Part shown: positions 1-11,519 of the stretch, piece by piece | How the letters are laid out: the number at the start of each line of letters is the position of its first letter | Position numbering within the stretch: the stretch's first letter is position 1 | NCBI RefSeq assembly: GCF_003265705.1 | Contig: NW_020312828.1 | Coordinates: 54,417,137-54,481,136 of the forward strand | Direction of reading: 5' to 3' | Origin: Callorhinus ursinus | Taxonomy: Eukaryota > Chordata > Mammalia > Carnivora > Otariidae | Length of the DNA stretch: 64,000 bases | The notes under the pieces: generated by a model | The model's input: only the letters and a program-made list of their open reading frames with translations | What the model was told of the DNA's origin: nothing | Databases searched by the model: none | Program-made: the position numbers and the translations under genes

Positions 1-149
1 CTGTCAGTCCCTGGAGAGAGAGGAGTTTTTCTTTTAAAATATACACACACACACACAGCCTCCCTCAGTGCTTGCATAATTGAGCTTTTACACTTCTTCA
101 TTATTCATGGTCAGTATAACTTCATTAAAAAAAAAAAACATAAAACAGG

Positions 150-329
150 GGTGCCTGGGTAGCTCAGTCGGCTAAGCATCCACCTTAGGTTCTGGTCATG
201 ATCTTGAGGTCCTGCGCAGCAGGGAGTCCACTTCTCCCTCTCCTGCCCCTCCCCCTGCTTGTGATCTCTCTCTCTCTCTCTCTCAAATAAATTAAAAAAA
301 AATCTTTAAAAATAAATAAATAAATAAAA
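150..329 (+). mobile_element. Can-SINE
   Basis: tRNA-derived head (GTGCCTGGGTAGCTCAG), TC-rich middle and A-rich tail, flanked by TAAAACAGG at 141-149 and 330-338. Confidence 0.95.
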
Positions 330-339
330 TAAAACAGGA

Positions 340-2018
340 CCACGTTTCATGTTATATACGTTGTGGTCCGTCTGAAAATATAGGATAACTTCCTTCTGGG
401 GTCATTAATTTTTAAATCCCACTTCAATGGGCCCAGGATGGTCCCTGGTGGAGCACGGGTAAAACTGACCCTTATTAAGGCTATTTTTGATCACCATCTA
501 TAGGGAAGGAGACTAATTTACATTTCCTCCTTGATTTACACCAAGGAATAGGTTATTTTGTTCTTGTTGTTCATTTGCTTTGAATCTGTCAACACACAGG
601 ATGAAGGATACAGAAAGAATACTCAGAGATCCAGGAAGTCCCAGAAGTTGTGGCCCATCTCAAGTGCTGTAAGAAATGTACCTACTAAATAGTTTCCAAA
701 TTGTTGTTAAGGAATAAAAAGGTTAAAGTCTGTAAGGACAGATGAGAGAAATAGGCATCTATTATAATTTTGTAGCCTGGAGGTGGTTTAAAAAATGTTT
801 TTTAATCTATTTTTCCTCTCTCTTTACAAGCTCTTTGAGAATATGGGATATAGTTAATAATTGGACAATTACTCTACTTACAATTCTGAAAAAAGATGTA
901 TCTTTTAAAATAATTTGTATCTTATTTTAAATGCACTAAAGGAACTTGCTGAATTAAAGGAAATCTGTTGGGGTTGTTAAAATTTTAACTTAATCTTTGA
1001 TATTATCAAAGTAATAATTCTTAATGCAGAGGATCTAGATAGAGTGCAAAAGAGTATAAAGAAGGAAAGAGAAAATAAAAGGACAACAGTTTCCTAAAAC
1101 TGTGGTACCCAGAAAAATATTGAACAATCCGGCCTACGTCTTGATTTTTTAATTATGCATATGGTTTACTTGCTCACTTGCTTTTTGCTTTGCTTCAACA
1201 TACAGTATATTCGGTTTCATTACTCTGTTACTGAGCACTTTCCTGTGGAACTTAGGCTATAAAGAAAGAAGCTATTAAAGACTGACAGGAGCCAACACAA
1301 AAGGGCCCACATTGCCAAAGATGGAATAATTTGAGCATCAGAGAAAACAAACAACTAATGCAACTGACTGATAACCACTGCATATCCCCCCCCCCAAAAA
1401 AAAAAAAAATCTGTGAGCCATGGTCATACAAAAAAGTGAAACTAAAGAAGGAAAGAAAGACCCCTTCCACCTAAAAGAATCCCAAAGCACTGGAGCTCAT
1501 TGGCAGTGGCCCAGGGACCAATTCTTTGTATTGAAATTTGGTAATTAAAAGGAAAGAAAGAACTAGGGTAAGTCCTGATTGAAAAACCATTCCTATACAA
1601 ACTATGTTTCAGTATAACTGAAACCCTTCATTGATGTTACAAAGTTCTTCCTTACGGAAGCATCTGGTTAATGAAAATAGATGGAATAAGGGAAACAGAA
1701 AGTTACTATTTTGTAATTATTTCTAATGAAATAATTGATTTAGAGAACCACATAATGGATGGAACCATTAGACAATAGTCTGATAGAGAATTTACAGTGA
1801 AGGGCTCAGGCCTTACCCATGTGCACCCATTCTCAGCATCACCAAGGGTGGGATCACGGACATTATGTACCTTCTGATGGGTTGCCACATGAAACACTCA
1901 GCGTTCCCCATGAAGTATTCTTGCCATAAAAATTTCCCCTGCATCTAACCAAGCTTTAAAGCCAATGTCCACCTTCTAAAATATATAGAGAATAGAGAGT
2001 AATGAGTCAAATCAGGGG
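340..2018. other. No gene seen; presumed SYBU intron
   Basis: AT-rich unique-looking sequence with short A and C runs (1386-1409). Open frames here are short and show no family. Confidence 0.6.
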
Positions 2019-2232
2019 CTGGCAAGCCGCAACCTGCAGGCAAATTCTGCTTGCTGCCCACTTTTGTAGACAGAATGTTATTGGAACACAGCCATGTTGA
2101 ATCCTTTAGATATTGTCCACTGTGGCTATCAAGCTACAAGGGCAGAGTTGAATAATTGTGACACAGATCATCAGCTAGCAAAGTTGTAAATATTTACTAT
2201 TTTGTACCGAAAAAGTTTCTCGGCCTCTGGGT
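2019..2232 (+). mobile_element. Old non-autonomous DNA transposon (hAT/MER type)
   Basis: GGGGCTGGCAAGCCGCAACC at one end and AAAAAGTTTCTCGGCCTCTG at the other, with TTATTGGAACACAGCCATG between them, is a familiar short inverted-terminus element. The exact MER name was not assigned. Confidence 0.6.
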
Positions 2233-2743
2233 TAAATGCTATGAGGAAGCAAACGGACACCTTCAAGACAACTGCGGTTATTTCCATGTTCTCTATCATA
2301 CCAAGGAATTATGTTAATTGTGTAGTAATGAAAATGGCACTATGATTATGTAAGAAAATGTCCAGTTTTTAAAGAAATGCAGGCTGAGGTGTGTAGATGG
2401 ATATGAAATGACATGATGTCTGGAGATTTGCTTTTTAAAATGCTTCAGCAAAGTAAAAAAAAAAAGGAATAGATGTAGCAAATATGACGATATCCTGTCA
2501 TTACTTAATCTGGACAAAAGCAGTATATGTGAATTCATTGTAATATTCTGTTTTTGAGTATGTTTTAAAAAGATTCACATTTTATTTAATTTCTCAAAAA
2601 ACATTTTAATGAGCAATTTTTAAAATAGATTATAAACATATCACCTAAAAATCAATTCCATCTTGTAGCATTTCTTAGGTTGTTTCCAATGTTGTCCTAT
2701 TATTGAAATTGTTTTAATAACATTTTTTAAAAACAAATCTTTA

Positions 2744-2947
2744 GGTGCCTGGGTGGCTCAGTCAGTTAATTGATTTCAGCACAGGTCATGATCTCAGTGT
2801 CACAAGATCAAGCCCCATGTTGGGCTCACACGCTGGGTGTGAAGCCTGCTTAAGATTCTCTCTCTTCCTCTCCCGCTGCCCACCTCACTCCACTTACATG
2901 CATGCGAGCTCGTTCTCTCAAAAAATAAAAATAAAAAATAAAAAAAT
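2744..2947 (+). mobile_element. Can-SINE
   Basis: Head GGTGCCTGGGTGGCTCAG and an AATAAAAATA tail, flanked by an imperfect AAATCTTT duplication. Diverged body. Confidence 0.93.
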
Positions 2948-3252
2948 AAATCTTTGGTCAAATTTTTTATTATCCCATGGAATGTATATCCCAAGTGGAA
3001 TTACTAAGCCTTCAAAGAAGTTTGAGACAACTTAAATTCTTATTATTGAATGACAGTATCCCACTTAGAAAAGTCCTGCCAATATTGAATACTATTTGTT
3101 TGCATTTTTGCCAACTTAATGAAAAATATATTTTTGATGTTTTAGTTTGCACATATTTAATTATTAGTGAGGCTTAATGTCTTTCATAGGTGTGCTGGCC
3201 TTTTTTGCTTATTCTATGAATTGTTAGTTTGACAATTTTTCTACTAAGATAT

Positions 3253-3286
3253 TAAGGATTTCTTACCGATCTGTAAGAAATCCTTA
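3253..3286. repeat. Perfect 14-bp inverted repeat
   Basis: TAAGGATTTCTTAC, a 6-nt loop (CGATCT), then the exact reverse complement. No family recognised. Confidence 0.93.
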
Positions 3287-3547
3287 TATATGAAAAGCAT
3301 TATGTTTCACTGAGTTTGTTTGTTTTTAATTTATAATGTTTTGACATTTTTTTTTATATTTTATTTATGTTTTGACATTTAAACCTTTTTCTATTTCTAG
3401 TTGTCAAATCTCTCCATATTTTCCTTGGTGATTTTTTCCAATGTTTTAATACTTAGAATATCCTTCACTCTAAAATCAATTAAATATTTACTTATACTTT
3501 CTTCTAGATATTTATAGTTTCACTCTTCATATAAATTTAATCCATCT

Positions 3548-3770
3548 CAGGCTCCTGGGTGGCTCAAATGGTTAAGCAGCTGCCTTCGGCTCAGGTCATG
3601 ATCTCCAGGTCCTGGGATGGAGCCCCACATCAGGCTCCCAGCTCAGCAGGAAGCCTGCTTCTCCCTCTCCCTCTGCCTGCCGCTCCCCCCGCTTGTGCTC
3701 TCTTTCTCTCTCTCCCTCTTTGTCTCTCTCGCAAATGAATAAACAAATACAATCTAAATAAATAAATAAG
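3548..3770 (+). mobile_element. Can-SINE
   Basis: Full-length element between perfect 12-bp duplications TTTAATCCATCT at 3536-3547 and 3771-3782. Confidence 0.95.
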
Positions 3771-4742
3771 TTTAATCCATCTGGAATTCATTTTAAAATG
3801 CAGTGTGAGGTTAAATACTAACTTTATTATTTTTTTTAATTTTAAGAAGTCTATTCTTTCCACATTACTTTGCAATGCTTTTTTGATAAAATTTTGAAAG
3901 CAATGAATAGTTTTTGCAAAGTGAATATGTATATGCTTTTGTGTATATATACATTTAAAATCCACATTTTAAAATATTAAGATTGCCCAAAGTTTATGTG
4001 CGTGTGTACGTGTGCATGTGTGTATTACATAATTTCCCTGTGTAGGCACTTAAGTGCCTACCAATCAGTGTCATCAAACTTTTGGTGGCAATTATGATGA
4101 CCAAGTCTCCACTTCAACATCCTTGCACCAATTACATACAAGAATAAAACACGAGGTTCTAAAGATTACAAATACAATATTTCTTCAAAGTCCAAGAAAC
4201 ATTTCTAAAACTTCTGGTTCACTTTTGAATTTAGATCTCAGAACTCATTTGTTTTCCAAAATGCTGAACTAAACAATTCCAGAAGATGTACTTAAAAATA
4301 ACATCATGGAGAAGAAAACGTGGTTTTGTGCCATAATGTCTTGAAACATTCAGTTATGGTTTGATGCTGTTCAATGTTCAGTTGCATAATTTGGAGGACA
4401 AAATCATTGCTATTCTAAGGAAACATCACTTTAAACTATAGGGAAATTTAGTTGATTCTCTTGAATGACCAAAGCATATACAGACTACTTATTCAACCAT
4501 TCAACAAATATTTATTATCTCCTATGTGCCAAACACTGGTATAGGTGTTTGTATTCTTTCTGCTCCAGATACTGACATTTCTCAAGACAGTCTGATAGAG
4601 ACATAAAATGTCACAGCTTAAACTCATGGTTAATCTGAATCTGGTGAAATTCTTACCACAAACCATTCAAATGCACTGAAAGGATGTAGGTAAAATAAGA
4701 AAAGTGATGTTTATGAGTAGCTATCACTTAACATTAATTTTT

Positions 4743-4950
4743 ATTTTATTTTTTAAAAAATTTTATTTTAAAGATGTTATTTATTTGTTTGGGAGAGAGA
4801 GAGAGAAAAAGCATGAGAGGGGAGAGGGTCAGAGGGAGAAGCAGGCTCCCCGCTGAGCTGGGAGCCCCAGGCGGGACTCGATCCCAGGAATCTGGGATCA
4901 TGACCCGAGCCAAAGGCAGTCGCTTAAACAACTGAGCCACCCAGGCGCCC
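4743..4950 (-). mobile_element. Can-SINE
   Basis: Inverse element, poly(T) to GAGCCACCCAGGCGCCC, flanked by AACATTAATTTT and AACACTAATTTT. Confidence 0.94.
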
Positions 4951-4977
4951 AACACTAATTTTTAATAATATTTTATT

Positions 4978-5100
4978 TTATAGCTGAGACAACTGAAGCT
5001 CAGAGAGGTTAAGGATTCCACAATCACATGGCTACTAAGTAACTGACTCAAGATTCATACTCAGGTTTGCTGGACTCTAAAGTCCATTTTTTCCACCACT
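4978..5100 (-). repeat. MIR fragment
   Basis: AACTGAAGCTCAGAGAGGTT with ATGGCTACTAAGTAACTG is the inverse of the MIR core. Confidence 0.7.
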
Positions 5101-5490
5101 GCAAGCTAGTTTCTTTCTAAAATTTTCTACCTATGTTTGTTCCAAGAGGAAACAGCAGCAATTCTGGAATGGCTCAAATTAAAAACAGACAAAGGAAGCT
5201 GTTAGAAGCCATCCCATAATAAACAGGCCACAAAAATTTGAGGCAAGAAATTCTAGCTAGTTCTAGTTTTCCAATATTCTTGCTTCAACACAGTAACCAT
5301 ATAATGCTTGCCATTTAGAAAATTTTGTATTCTAGGTTTTGAACAGGAAAATCTGAACTTCTTATCCTTTACCTAATTTTAGCATCTTTTTGGAGCGAGA
5401 ATTCACAAGTCTACAAGGCTCTACGCTAATTTTGCTTTAGTATTGTGCAATGTGACACTACCCAATAGTAAATGTTGAAGTGCAAGAAGC

Positions 5491-5560
5491 CTATCCATCC
5501 ATCCATCCATCCATCCATCCATCTGTCCATTCATCCAACCATCCATCCATACATCCACCC
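5491..5560. repeat. (CCAT)n microsatellite
   Basis: About nine clean CCAT units, then interrupted ones. Confidence 0.95.
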
Positions 5561-5579
5561 CACCTGCCCCCCACCCATC

Positions 5580-6060
5580 AATTCTTTCCACAAATAATTA
5601 CTAATTTCTTATTATGTACCAGATAGCCTTCTAGATATTAGGGATATGATGATGATCAAGACTCCCTAAGAGCCTTGTCCTGAAGAAGTTTACATTCTGG
5701 TGGTGGAAAGAGACAGTTAATAAGCAAGTAAAACAAGAAATACATACAGAAGATATTTGATTGTGATGTACCATTAATGAAACAAACTGGGTAATATTAT
5801 ATGGACTAGCTAGGTGGGGGGTGGGAAGGTACTTCTTTAGACAGGTTGTCATGGAAGGCCCTGAGGAGGTAATCTGAGCTGAGACCCAAAAAATGAGAAG
5901 GAACGGATCATGGAAAAGGCAAGGAAAAGAACTTCAGGCAGAAGGAACAACAAGGAGTTTGGTGCATTGAGGAAACCGGAAGGCTGAGAGGGAGAGAGGA
6001 CTGATGAGGCCGAAGGGACGTAGACGCCGGAGCACACGCAGGACCTTAGACCAGGCATCC
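5580..6060 (+). mobile_element. Ancient LINE-type interspersed repeat
   Basis: Begins with TTATTATGTACCAGATAGCC and runs through GAAGTTTACATTCTGGTGG to a 'GCTGAGACCCAAAAAATGAG ... TTCAGGCAGAAGGAACAACA' block, a widely repeated mammalian pattern. I could not assign the subfamily. Confidence 0.55.
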
Positions 6061-6159
6061 TAAGTTTATGTTAAGTGCAACAGAATCCATAATGTGCATT
6101 AAGCAGATGACAACAATTTGGTTTGTGGGAGAAGAGACTGTAGTAGTGATAGTATATCT

Positions 6160-6410
6160 GGCTAATATTTACTGAGTGCCTACTGAGTACCAGGCATGTT
6201 CCAGACACTTAACACAGGTCTTAATTAAGGGAGTCTAATACCCCTTTGAGACGGGCACTAGTATCATCTTGCTTTGCAGAGGGCATATAAAACTAGTACG
6301 AACGTTTACGCCACCCGCCTGAGGCGGCAGTAAGCGGTTGAGCCGTGATAAGAATCCAAACAGCCTAACTCCAAAGCTTCCTTCTTAAGCACTGTGCTGC
6401 GGTTTGGGAA
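6160..6410 (-). repeat. MIR
   Basis: Near-complete inverse MIR from ACTGAGTGCCTACTGAGTAC to TTCTTAAGCACTGTGCTGC. Confidence 0.7.
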
Positions 6411-6689
6411 TGAACGAGCTGAGGCCAGTAAATGTGCAGAGGCCCCTGCCATCGTGGAAATCAGAGATGACAGTGGTGTGACAGGGAAAATTGAAGAAAG
6501 TAGATGGATTTCGGATATATTTTGGAAAAATAATCCAAAGCATTTAACTCATGATAGTGAAAAATAGGGAAATCAAGGATGTCTTTAAGGTTTCTTGCAT
6601 AAGCAACTGGCCCATGGTGGTCATTTCTGAGTTAGAAAAAAATGGGTTTCTGAGTGTGTAGGGGCTGAAGCCAAGAATTCTGTTTTTGA

Positions 6690-6878
6690 GGGGTGCCTGG
6701 CTGGCTCAGTCAGTTAAGTGACTGACTCTTGACTTCAGCTCAGGTCATGATCTCAGGGTTGTAAGACCAAGCCCCGCATCAGGGTCTGTGCTGAGTGTGG
6801 AGTCTGCTTGAGATTCTCTCTCCCCCGCTCTCTCTGCCCTTCCCCCACCTCATGCTCTCTCTCTCTCTCTAAAAAAAT
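6690..6878 (+). mobile_element. Can-SINE
   Basis: Inserted into an ancient repeat, with TGTTTTTGA duplicated on both sides (about 6681 and 6879). Confidence 0.94.
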
Positions 6879-7138
6879 TGTTTTTGATATGTTAAATTTG
6901 AAGCACAAATTAACAAGGACCTTGAAGATATCAAGTAGGCAGTTGGATGTGAGAGATGGAAGCTCAGGGTACAGGCTGGGAACATCACCAACCAACAGCT
7001 GAGCAATTTAAAGATGGCCACCATTGGGGAGGCCAGGAGAAGAGGGTAATGTGATACTGTGGGGACAGGGAGAGTGCGGGAGCCAGCCATGGTGCCCAAG
7101 GAGTGACTTCAGAAGCAGGAGGAACCTCTAAGAGTTGG

Positions 7139-7168
7139 TTTAACGACTGAGCCACCCAGGCGCCCCTT
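7139..7168 (-). mobile_element. Head-only (tailless) Can-SINE insertion
   Basis: Only the first 28 or so bases of a Can-SINE are present (inverse of GGGGCGCCTGGGTGGCTCAG plus GTCGTTAAA). There is no body and no poly(A). It lies exactly between two perfect 17-bp copies of GAACCTCTAAGAGTTGG at 7122-7138 and 7169-7185. The perfect duplications show it arrived in this short form, not by later deletion that removed a flank. Confidence 0.85.
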
Positions 7169-7756
7169 GAACCTCTAAGAGTTGGGACCACAGAGGCTGA
7201 GGAGGAAAATCCTTCCTAAGGTACAGGCCTGTTCAATTGTGTTGAGTGCTGCTGAGAAGTCAAGGAAATGAAGGCAGACAAGGGAAAGATCTGCTAGTTT
7301 GGTCACCCACATGCTTGACAAGGGCAAATGATGGAGTTTTGCTGTGAGGAGAAGCAGAGAAACATGATGGCAGGCACAAGGAGATGAGAGGTCAAAGGCA
7401 GCTTATTTTCTTTTAAGGGTGTGTATACGCGAGTGATTGCATGTGTGAGCTGATGGAAATGAGTTGGGGAAGGAATGCAAATGAAACCCTTCCTCCAAGA
7501 CTTGTCACCTACATCTATAAAAATGGAGAGAGGAGTAATTATTTAATGAATGTCTCCCTGGTTTCTTGGAGACAAAATAATCATCTCACATGTAAACATT
7601 CCTGGGATTTCTGAGCTATTTTGGAGCTTCGAGTGCTCTCTTATGTCATGTTGGCACAGGCCTCAGCAATAGAGGAAGACGCAAAGTGAAGGGAGGTAAG
7701 TCTCCCATTTCTTCACAGGACACATGCTGTCTTGGAAACAAAGGCCTCTATTTGTA

Positions 7757-7788
7757 TTTTTTTTTTTAAAGATTTTATTTATTTAATT

Positions 7789-7837
<49 letters not shown>

Positions 7838-7988
7838 CGAGAGAGGGAACACGAGCAGGGGGAGTGGGAGAGGGAGAAGCAGGCTTCCCGCTGAGCAGGG
7901 AGCCCGATGCAGGACTCGATTCCAGGACCCTGGGACCATGACCTGAGCCGAAGGCAGTCGCTTAACCAACTGAGCCACCCAGGCGCCC
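7757..7988 (-). mobile_element. Can-SINE with long (GA)n
   Basis: Inverse element with an expanded GA run at 7793-7833, the complement of the usual TC tract, ending in GAGCCACCCAGGCGCCCC. The target duplication is unclear because of T runs on both sides. Confidence 0.93.
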
Positions 7989-8259
7989 CTAGTGGTGTTT
8001 TTTTTTATTTTTTGTTTTTGTTTTTTTTAACCAAGCTTCAAGTTTGATTTGTGTTAGCAGCCAGAGGGGAAGGAATTTGGAGAGGAAAACATCTTGGTCC
8101 AACTAGTGAATGTAGTGCGAGGAAAGAATCTCTGGAGGAGTTCTGGTGAGGGAGGAGCTGGTGTGGAAACTGGGGAAGAGGGTGGCTGTGTCACTGCCCC
8201 AAGACAAGTACGCCTGGCAGGGGCTGTGGGGAGGGAATCTGTCCCGCAAGCTTCCATTT

Positions 8260-9600
8260 CTCTTGCTCTGTCCTTTGTAAGGTTATGATCTTTCCAAAAT
8301 AAGCATGAAACTAATACATCTGGCCTTTTCTCTCCTTAGCAATATTAGTTTATCTGCAATGTCTAAGCCATGCCTTCCTAAAGACTCAGTTATTTATTTA
8401 TTTTTTAGGTTCCTTGATGGGAGAAGATGGCAGAGGGAGATGGGGAGACGGAAGGAGAACTAGCAGGGTCAGAAGGAAAGAGGAGAGAGAGACAAAGACA
8501 CAGACCAAGAAGCTATCTCGTAATCTCTTGAAAACTTTATAACAAGGACACTGCCAACCACTCTACGGACACCTGAACTAGTTAGCTGTCTTGTAGCAAT
8601 GTAAATATTTTCCCTTTCTGTTCTATTTTTCTCACATTGAGAATTTGAACATAGTGATAGTCAAGAAGAAATAAGGGATACAAATGGAAGAAAGTTAAGG
8701 AAAAAAACAATACTCATAGTTCCTGCAATTGCTACATTTGGGTTTTTTCTATTTGAAAAAAAAATTGTTTTAGGTAATATATGTGTATCATGGTATTTAC
8801 TTTGTTTAAAAAAGGGAACAGAGAAAGAGAAATATGCTCATATAACAGTCTAATTCCAGTGATATTCATAAAATAAGATTGTGAATTTTGAAGGTTAGCC
8901 CCATAGACAAAATGTCCATCTGCAGGAGAATGGCCGAATATGTGATGGCCCTCTCTAGGGTGAATTACGTGCCATCATCACAAGTGAGGGGACCTCTCTG
9001 TGCTGACAAGCAAGGACACGTACAGGTACTACCTGGATACACATTCCTGGAGGGCAAAAGTTCTGTCACGATTGTCCATCTCTCTAGATCAGCTCCTGGG
9101 ATAGTGCCCTGCCCACAACAGATGTTCAATAAATATCCATTTAACAAATAAACAGAAAGGATCACAGATCAATATAGCATGATCTCACTTTGGCAAAAAG
9201 CTAAACAAAATAAATCCTGTAAGTGTGATTACATCCACTCAATGTGTTTGCATATTTTTATTACTTTTGAGTTTAAAAAGATACAATAATTAGCGTTAAA
9301 AATATAATTCTCACAAACACCTCAGAATAAATAGAAGGGTGGGTTAGGGTCCACAGACCCAAGAATTCTGAGGGTCAGTTTGGTGTCTTCGAGGCATGCT
9401 AACTGTAAGAGCACCCAAACAAAAGAAGACAGAATAAAGCCTGAGCCAGCCAGGAGAGAGGAGGGGCCCCAGGAAAATTCACACTGAGCAGGGAAAAGCC
9501 TGAAGGATGAGTTTCTGCAGGGATGGGGGTGAGTGCTGGATGAGCCCACAGCTGAGCACTGGTATGCACTGCAAAGCTTGGTCTGGGTTCCCTAAAAATA
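8260..9600. other. No gene seen
   Basis: Unique-looking intronic sequence. A short MIR/L2-like end (TGTTCAATAAATATCC) lies near 9121. Nothing else recognised. Confidence 0.55.
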
Positions 9601-9604
9601 GAGG

Positions 9605-9912
9605 GCCGTCATTCAGACTTACAAATACAGAGAACAAACTGGTGGTTGCCAGAGGGGAGGTCATGGGGGGATGGGAAAAATGGTGAAGGGCAGTGGGAGC
9701 TATAGGCTGCCAGTTATGGAATGAACAAGTCGCAGGGATAAAAGGTCCAGCACAGGGAATATAATCGATGGTATTGTAGCAGCACTGCATAGTGACAGAT
9801 GGTAGCTACACTTGTGAGCATAGCATAAGGTACAGAGTTGCTGAACTACTATGTTGTACGCTTGAAACTAATGTAACATGATATGTCAACCATATGCAAA
9901 TAAAAATTAAAG
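9605..9912 (+). mobile_element. Old L1 3' end
   Basis: Sequence typical of mammalian L1M-type 3' ends (GAACAAACTGGTGGTTGCCA, then CTTGAAACTAATGTAACATG) ends in an A-rich tail at about 9898-9916. It is diverged, with no clear target-site duplication. Confidence 0.8.
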
Positions 9913-10599
9913 AAAAGAGAGCAGTCAGCCAGAGGATGTAACCCCAGACTGGGGCACTCTGACTGTCTAGCTGTGTGAGGAGCAGCTGGGGCAGGCGTCT
10001 CTCTCCTGCACTGTATCCCCGAAGCGGGAGACGGCCAAGCTGAGCGGCAGGGGACGTGTGGAGCGGTTAGTGTGCCCGGGGCCTGCAAAGCCACCTGCCA
10101 ATACAGGCTTACTCAGCAGCCTTGCATACCTGAAGTGCACCTGGTCTCCCCTGGGTCAGTGGGAGGAGACTGGTGCTTTCTCAATACCACCCCAGTAGGG
10201 TGGGGTGGTGGCTCCTGTCCAGTTGTAGTCCTGGGAAATGTGGGTGTGTGGCTTTGGGCTAAGTTCCTTCTTGACTCCAAACTGGGCTGCTGGTTTTTCT
10301 CAGGGCTTGCAACTGCCAATTCATGAGTGGAGCATTTTCTGATTTTCCTAGCAAGAGATCTCTCTTCTAGCTCCCACAGCACTGGAGTCATGGTTCTATT
10401 ATAGAGATTACTCTTTTTGACATTTAGAGACGCTGAACTCTCAAGGACAGGAATGTTTCTTTCATTTAATAAGCCTGTTAAGTTGAATATTGGGTACTGT
10501 TCTAGTTGTTTTATTCTCCCAACTAACACAGAACCTGCTCTCAATAAATTTTATTAAATGGATAAAAATACTTGTCCTGTTCTCATAATTATGCCTTCT

Positions 10600-10790
10600 A
10601 CCAGATTTCAATGAATACTTATTAAGCAACTGCTATACGTCTGGTATAGTGCAGGGAAATATACTGTGCCTGCCTTCATGAGGCTTACAGTCTACTGGGG
10701 ATTCAGGTAACTAAATATCAAATTTAAAAACCAGGTTGGTCATGTGGTATGACAGAGGAAGCGTCAAGGGGCACCTAACCTAACTGTGAA
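10600..10790 (+). repeat. Ancient L2/MIR-type fragment
   Basis: AATACTTATTAAGCAACTGC, then CTTCATGAGGCTTACAGTCT, is the common decayed 'table of tally' block of old mammalian LINE repeats. Confidence 0.5.
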
Positions 10791-10922
10791 ATGTATCCTT
10801 CAGCTACGTACCCTGACCTGACACTTACCTATATTTAAATCCAGCCTTTCTTTTCTTCCTATACAGGTCTTTTTGGGTCCACCTGAGTCTTGTTAAAAAG
10901 TTAACACTTTTCTATTCTCCCT

Positions 10923-10925
<3 letters not shown>

Positions 10926-10959
<34 letters not shown>

Positions 10960-10961
10960 CC
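10926..10961. repeat. (CT)n microsatellite ending at gap
   Basis: An uninterrupted CT run stops at the 100-N gap and probably caused it. Confidence 0.9.
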
Positions 10962-11061
10962 NNNNNNNNNNNNNNNNNNNNNNNNNNNNNNNNNNNNNNN
11001 NNNNNNNNNNNNNNNNNNNNNNNNNNNNNNNNNNNNNNNNNNNNNNNNNNNNNNNNNNNNN
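10962..11061. other. Assembly gap, 100 N
   Basis: Exactly 100 N, a placeholder length; true size unknown. Confidence 0.99.
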
Positions 11062-11168
11062 TGTGTGTCTTTTTTTCTTTCTTGTCCATTTTCCCTCAGC
11101 CTAAAAACTTTATCAAAACACCTGTCATTTGATAAAAGCCCTATCTTTATTATAAATGCAACACTTGT

Positions 11169-11515
11169 TTTTTTTTTTTGGTGTAGTAGTCAATGATTAG
11201 TTGTGTATAACACCCAGTGCTCATCACATCACGTACCCTCCTTAATGCCCATCACCCACTTACCCACCTCCCTATCTACAACCCTCAGCTTGTTTCCCAG
11301 AGTCAAGAGTCTCTGATGGTTTGGCTCCCTCTCTGATTTCTTCCCAGTTTTTTCTCCTTTCCCATATGATTCTCTGCTCTATTTCTTATATTCCACATAT
11401 AGGTGAAACCATATGATAATTGTCTTTCTCTGATTGACTTATTTCACTTAGCAGAATCCCCTCCAGTTCCATCCATGTTGATGTAAATGGTAGGTATTCA
11501 TCCTTTCTATTTCCT
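11169..11515 (-). mobile_element. Old L1 3' end, antisense
   Basis: A poly(T) start, then CACCCAGTGCTCATCACATC and, further in, CTGATTGACTTATTTCACTT, the inverse of an L1 3' UTR. It abuts L2-like sequence on its right, so it may have inserted into that relic. Confidence 0.8.
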
Positions 11516-11519
11516 CTTT

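Larger units (their letters stand above)
6430..8250 (+). mobile_element. Ancient interspersed repeat, split by SINEs
   Basis: Blocks such as AAGTAGGCAGTTGGATGTGA, TTGAGTGCTGCTGAGAAGTC and AGTTTTGCTGTGAGGAGAAG belong to one long, old mammalian repeat that continues the 5.6 kb block. It is broken by SINEs at 6.7, 7.14 and 7.76 kb. The family was not named with certainty. Confidence 0.45.

Noticed and set aside
5491..5560. Short regular repeats considered as a CRISPR-like array
   Set aside because: Simple CCAT microsatellite without spacers, in a vertebrate genome.
10113..10544. 143-codon minus-strand open frame
   Set aside because: No recognisable domain, spans unique and old-repeat sequence, no splice or initiation support.
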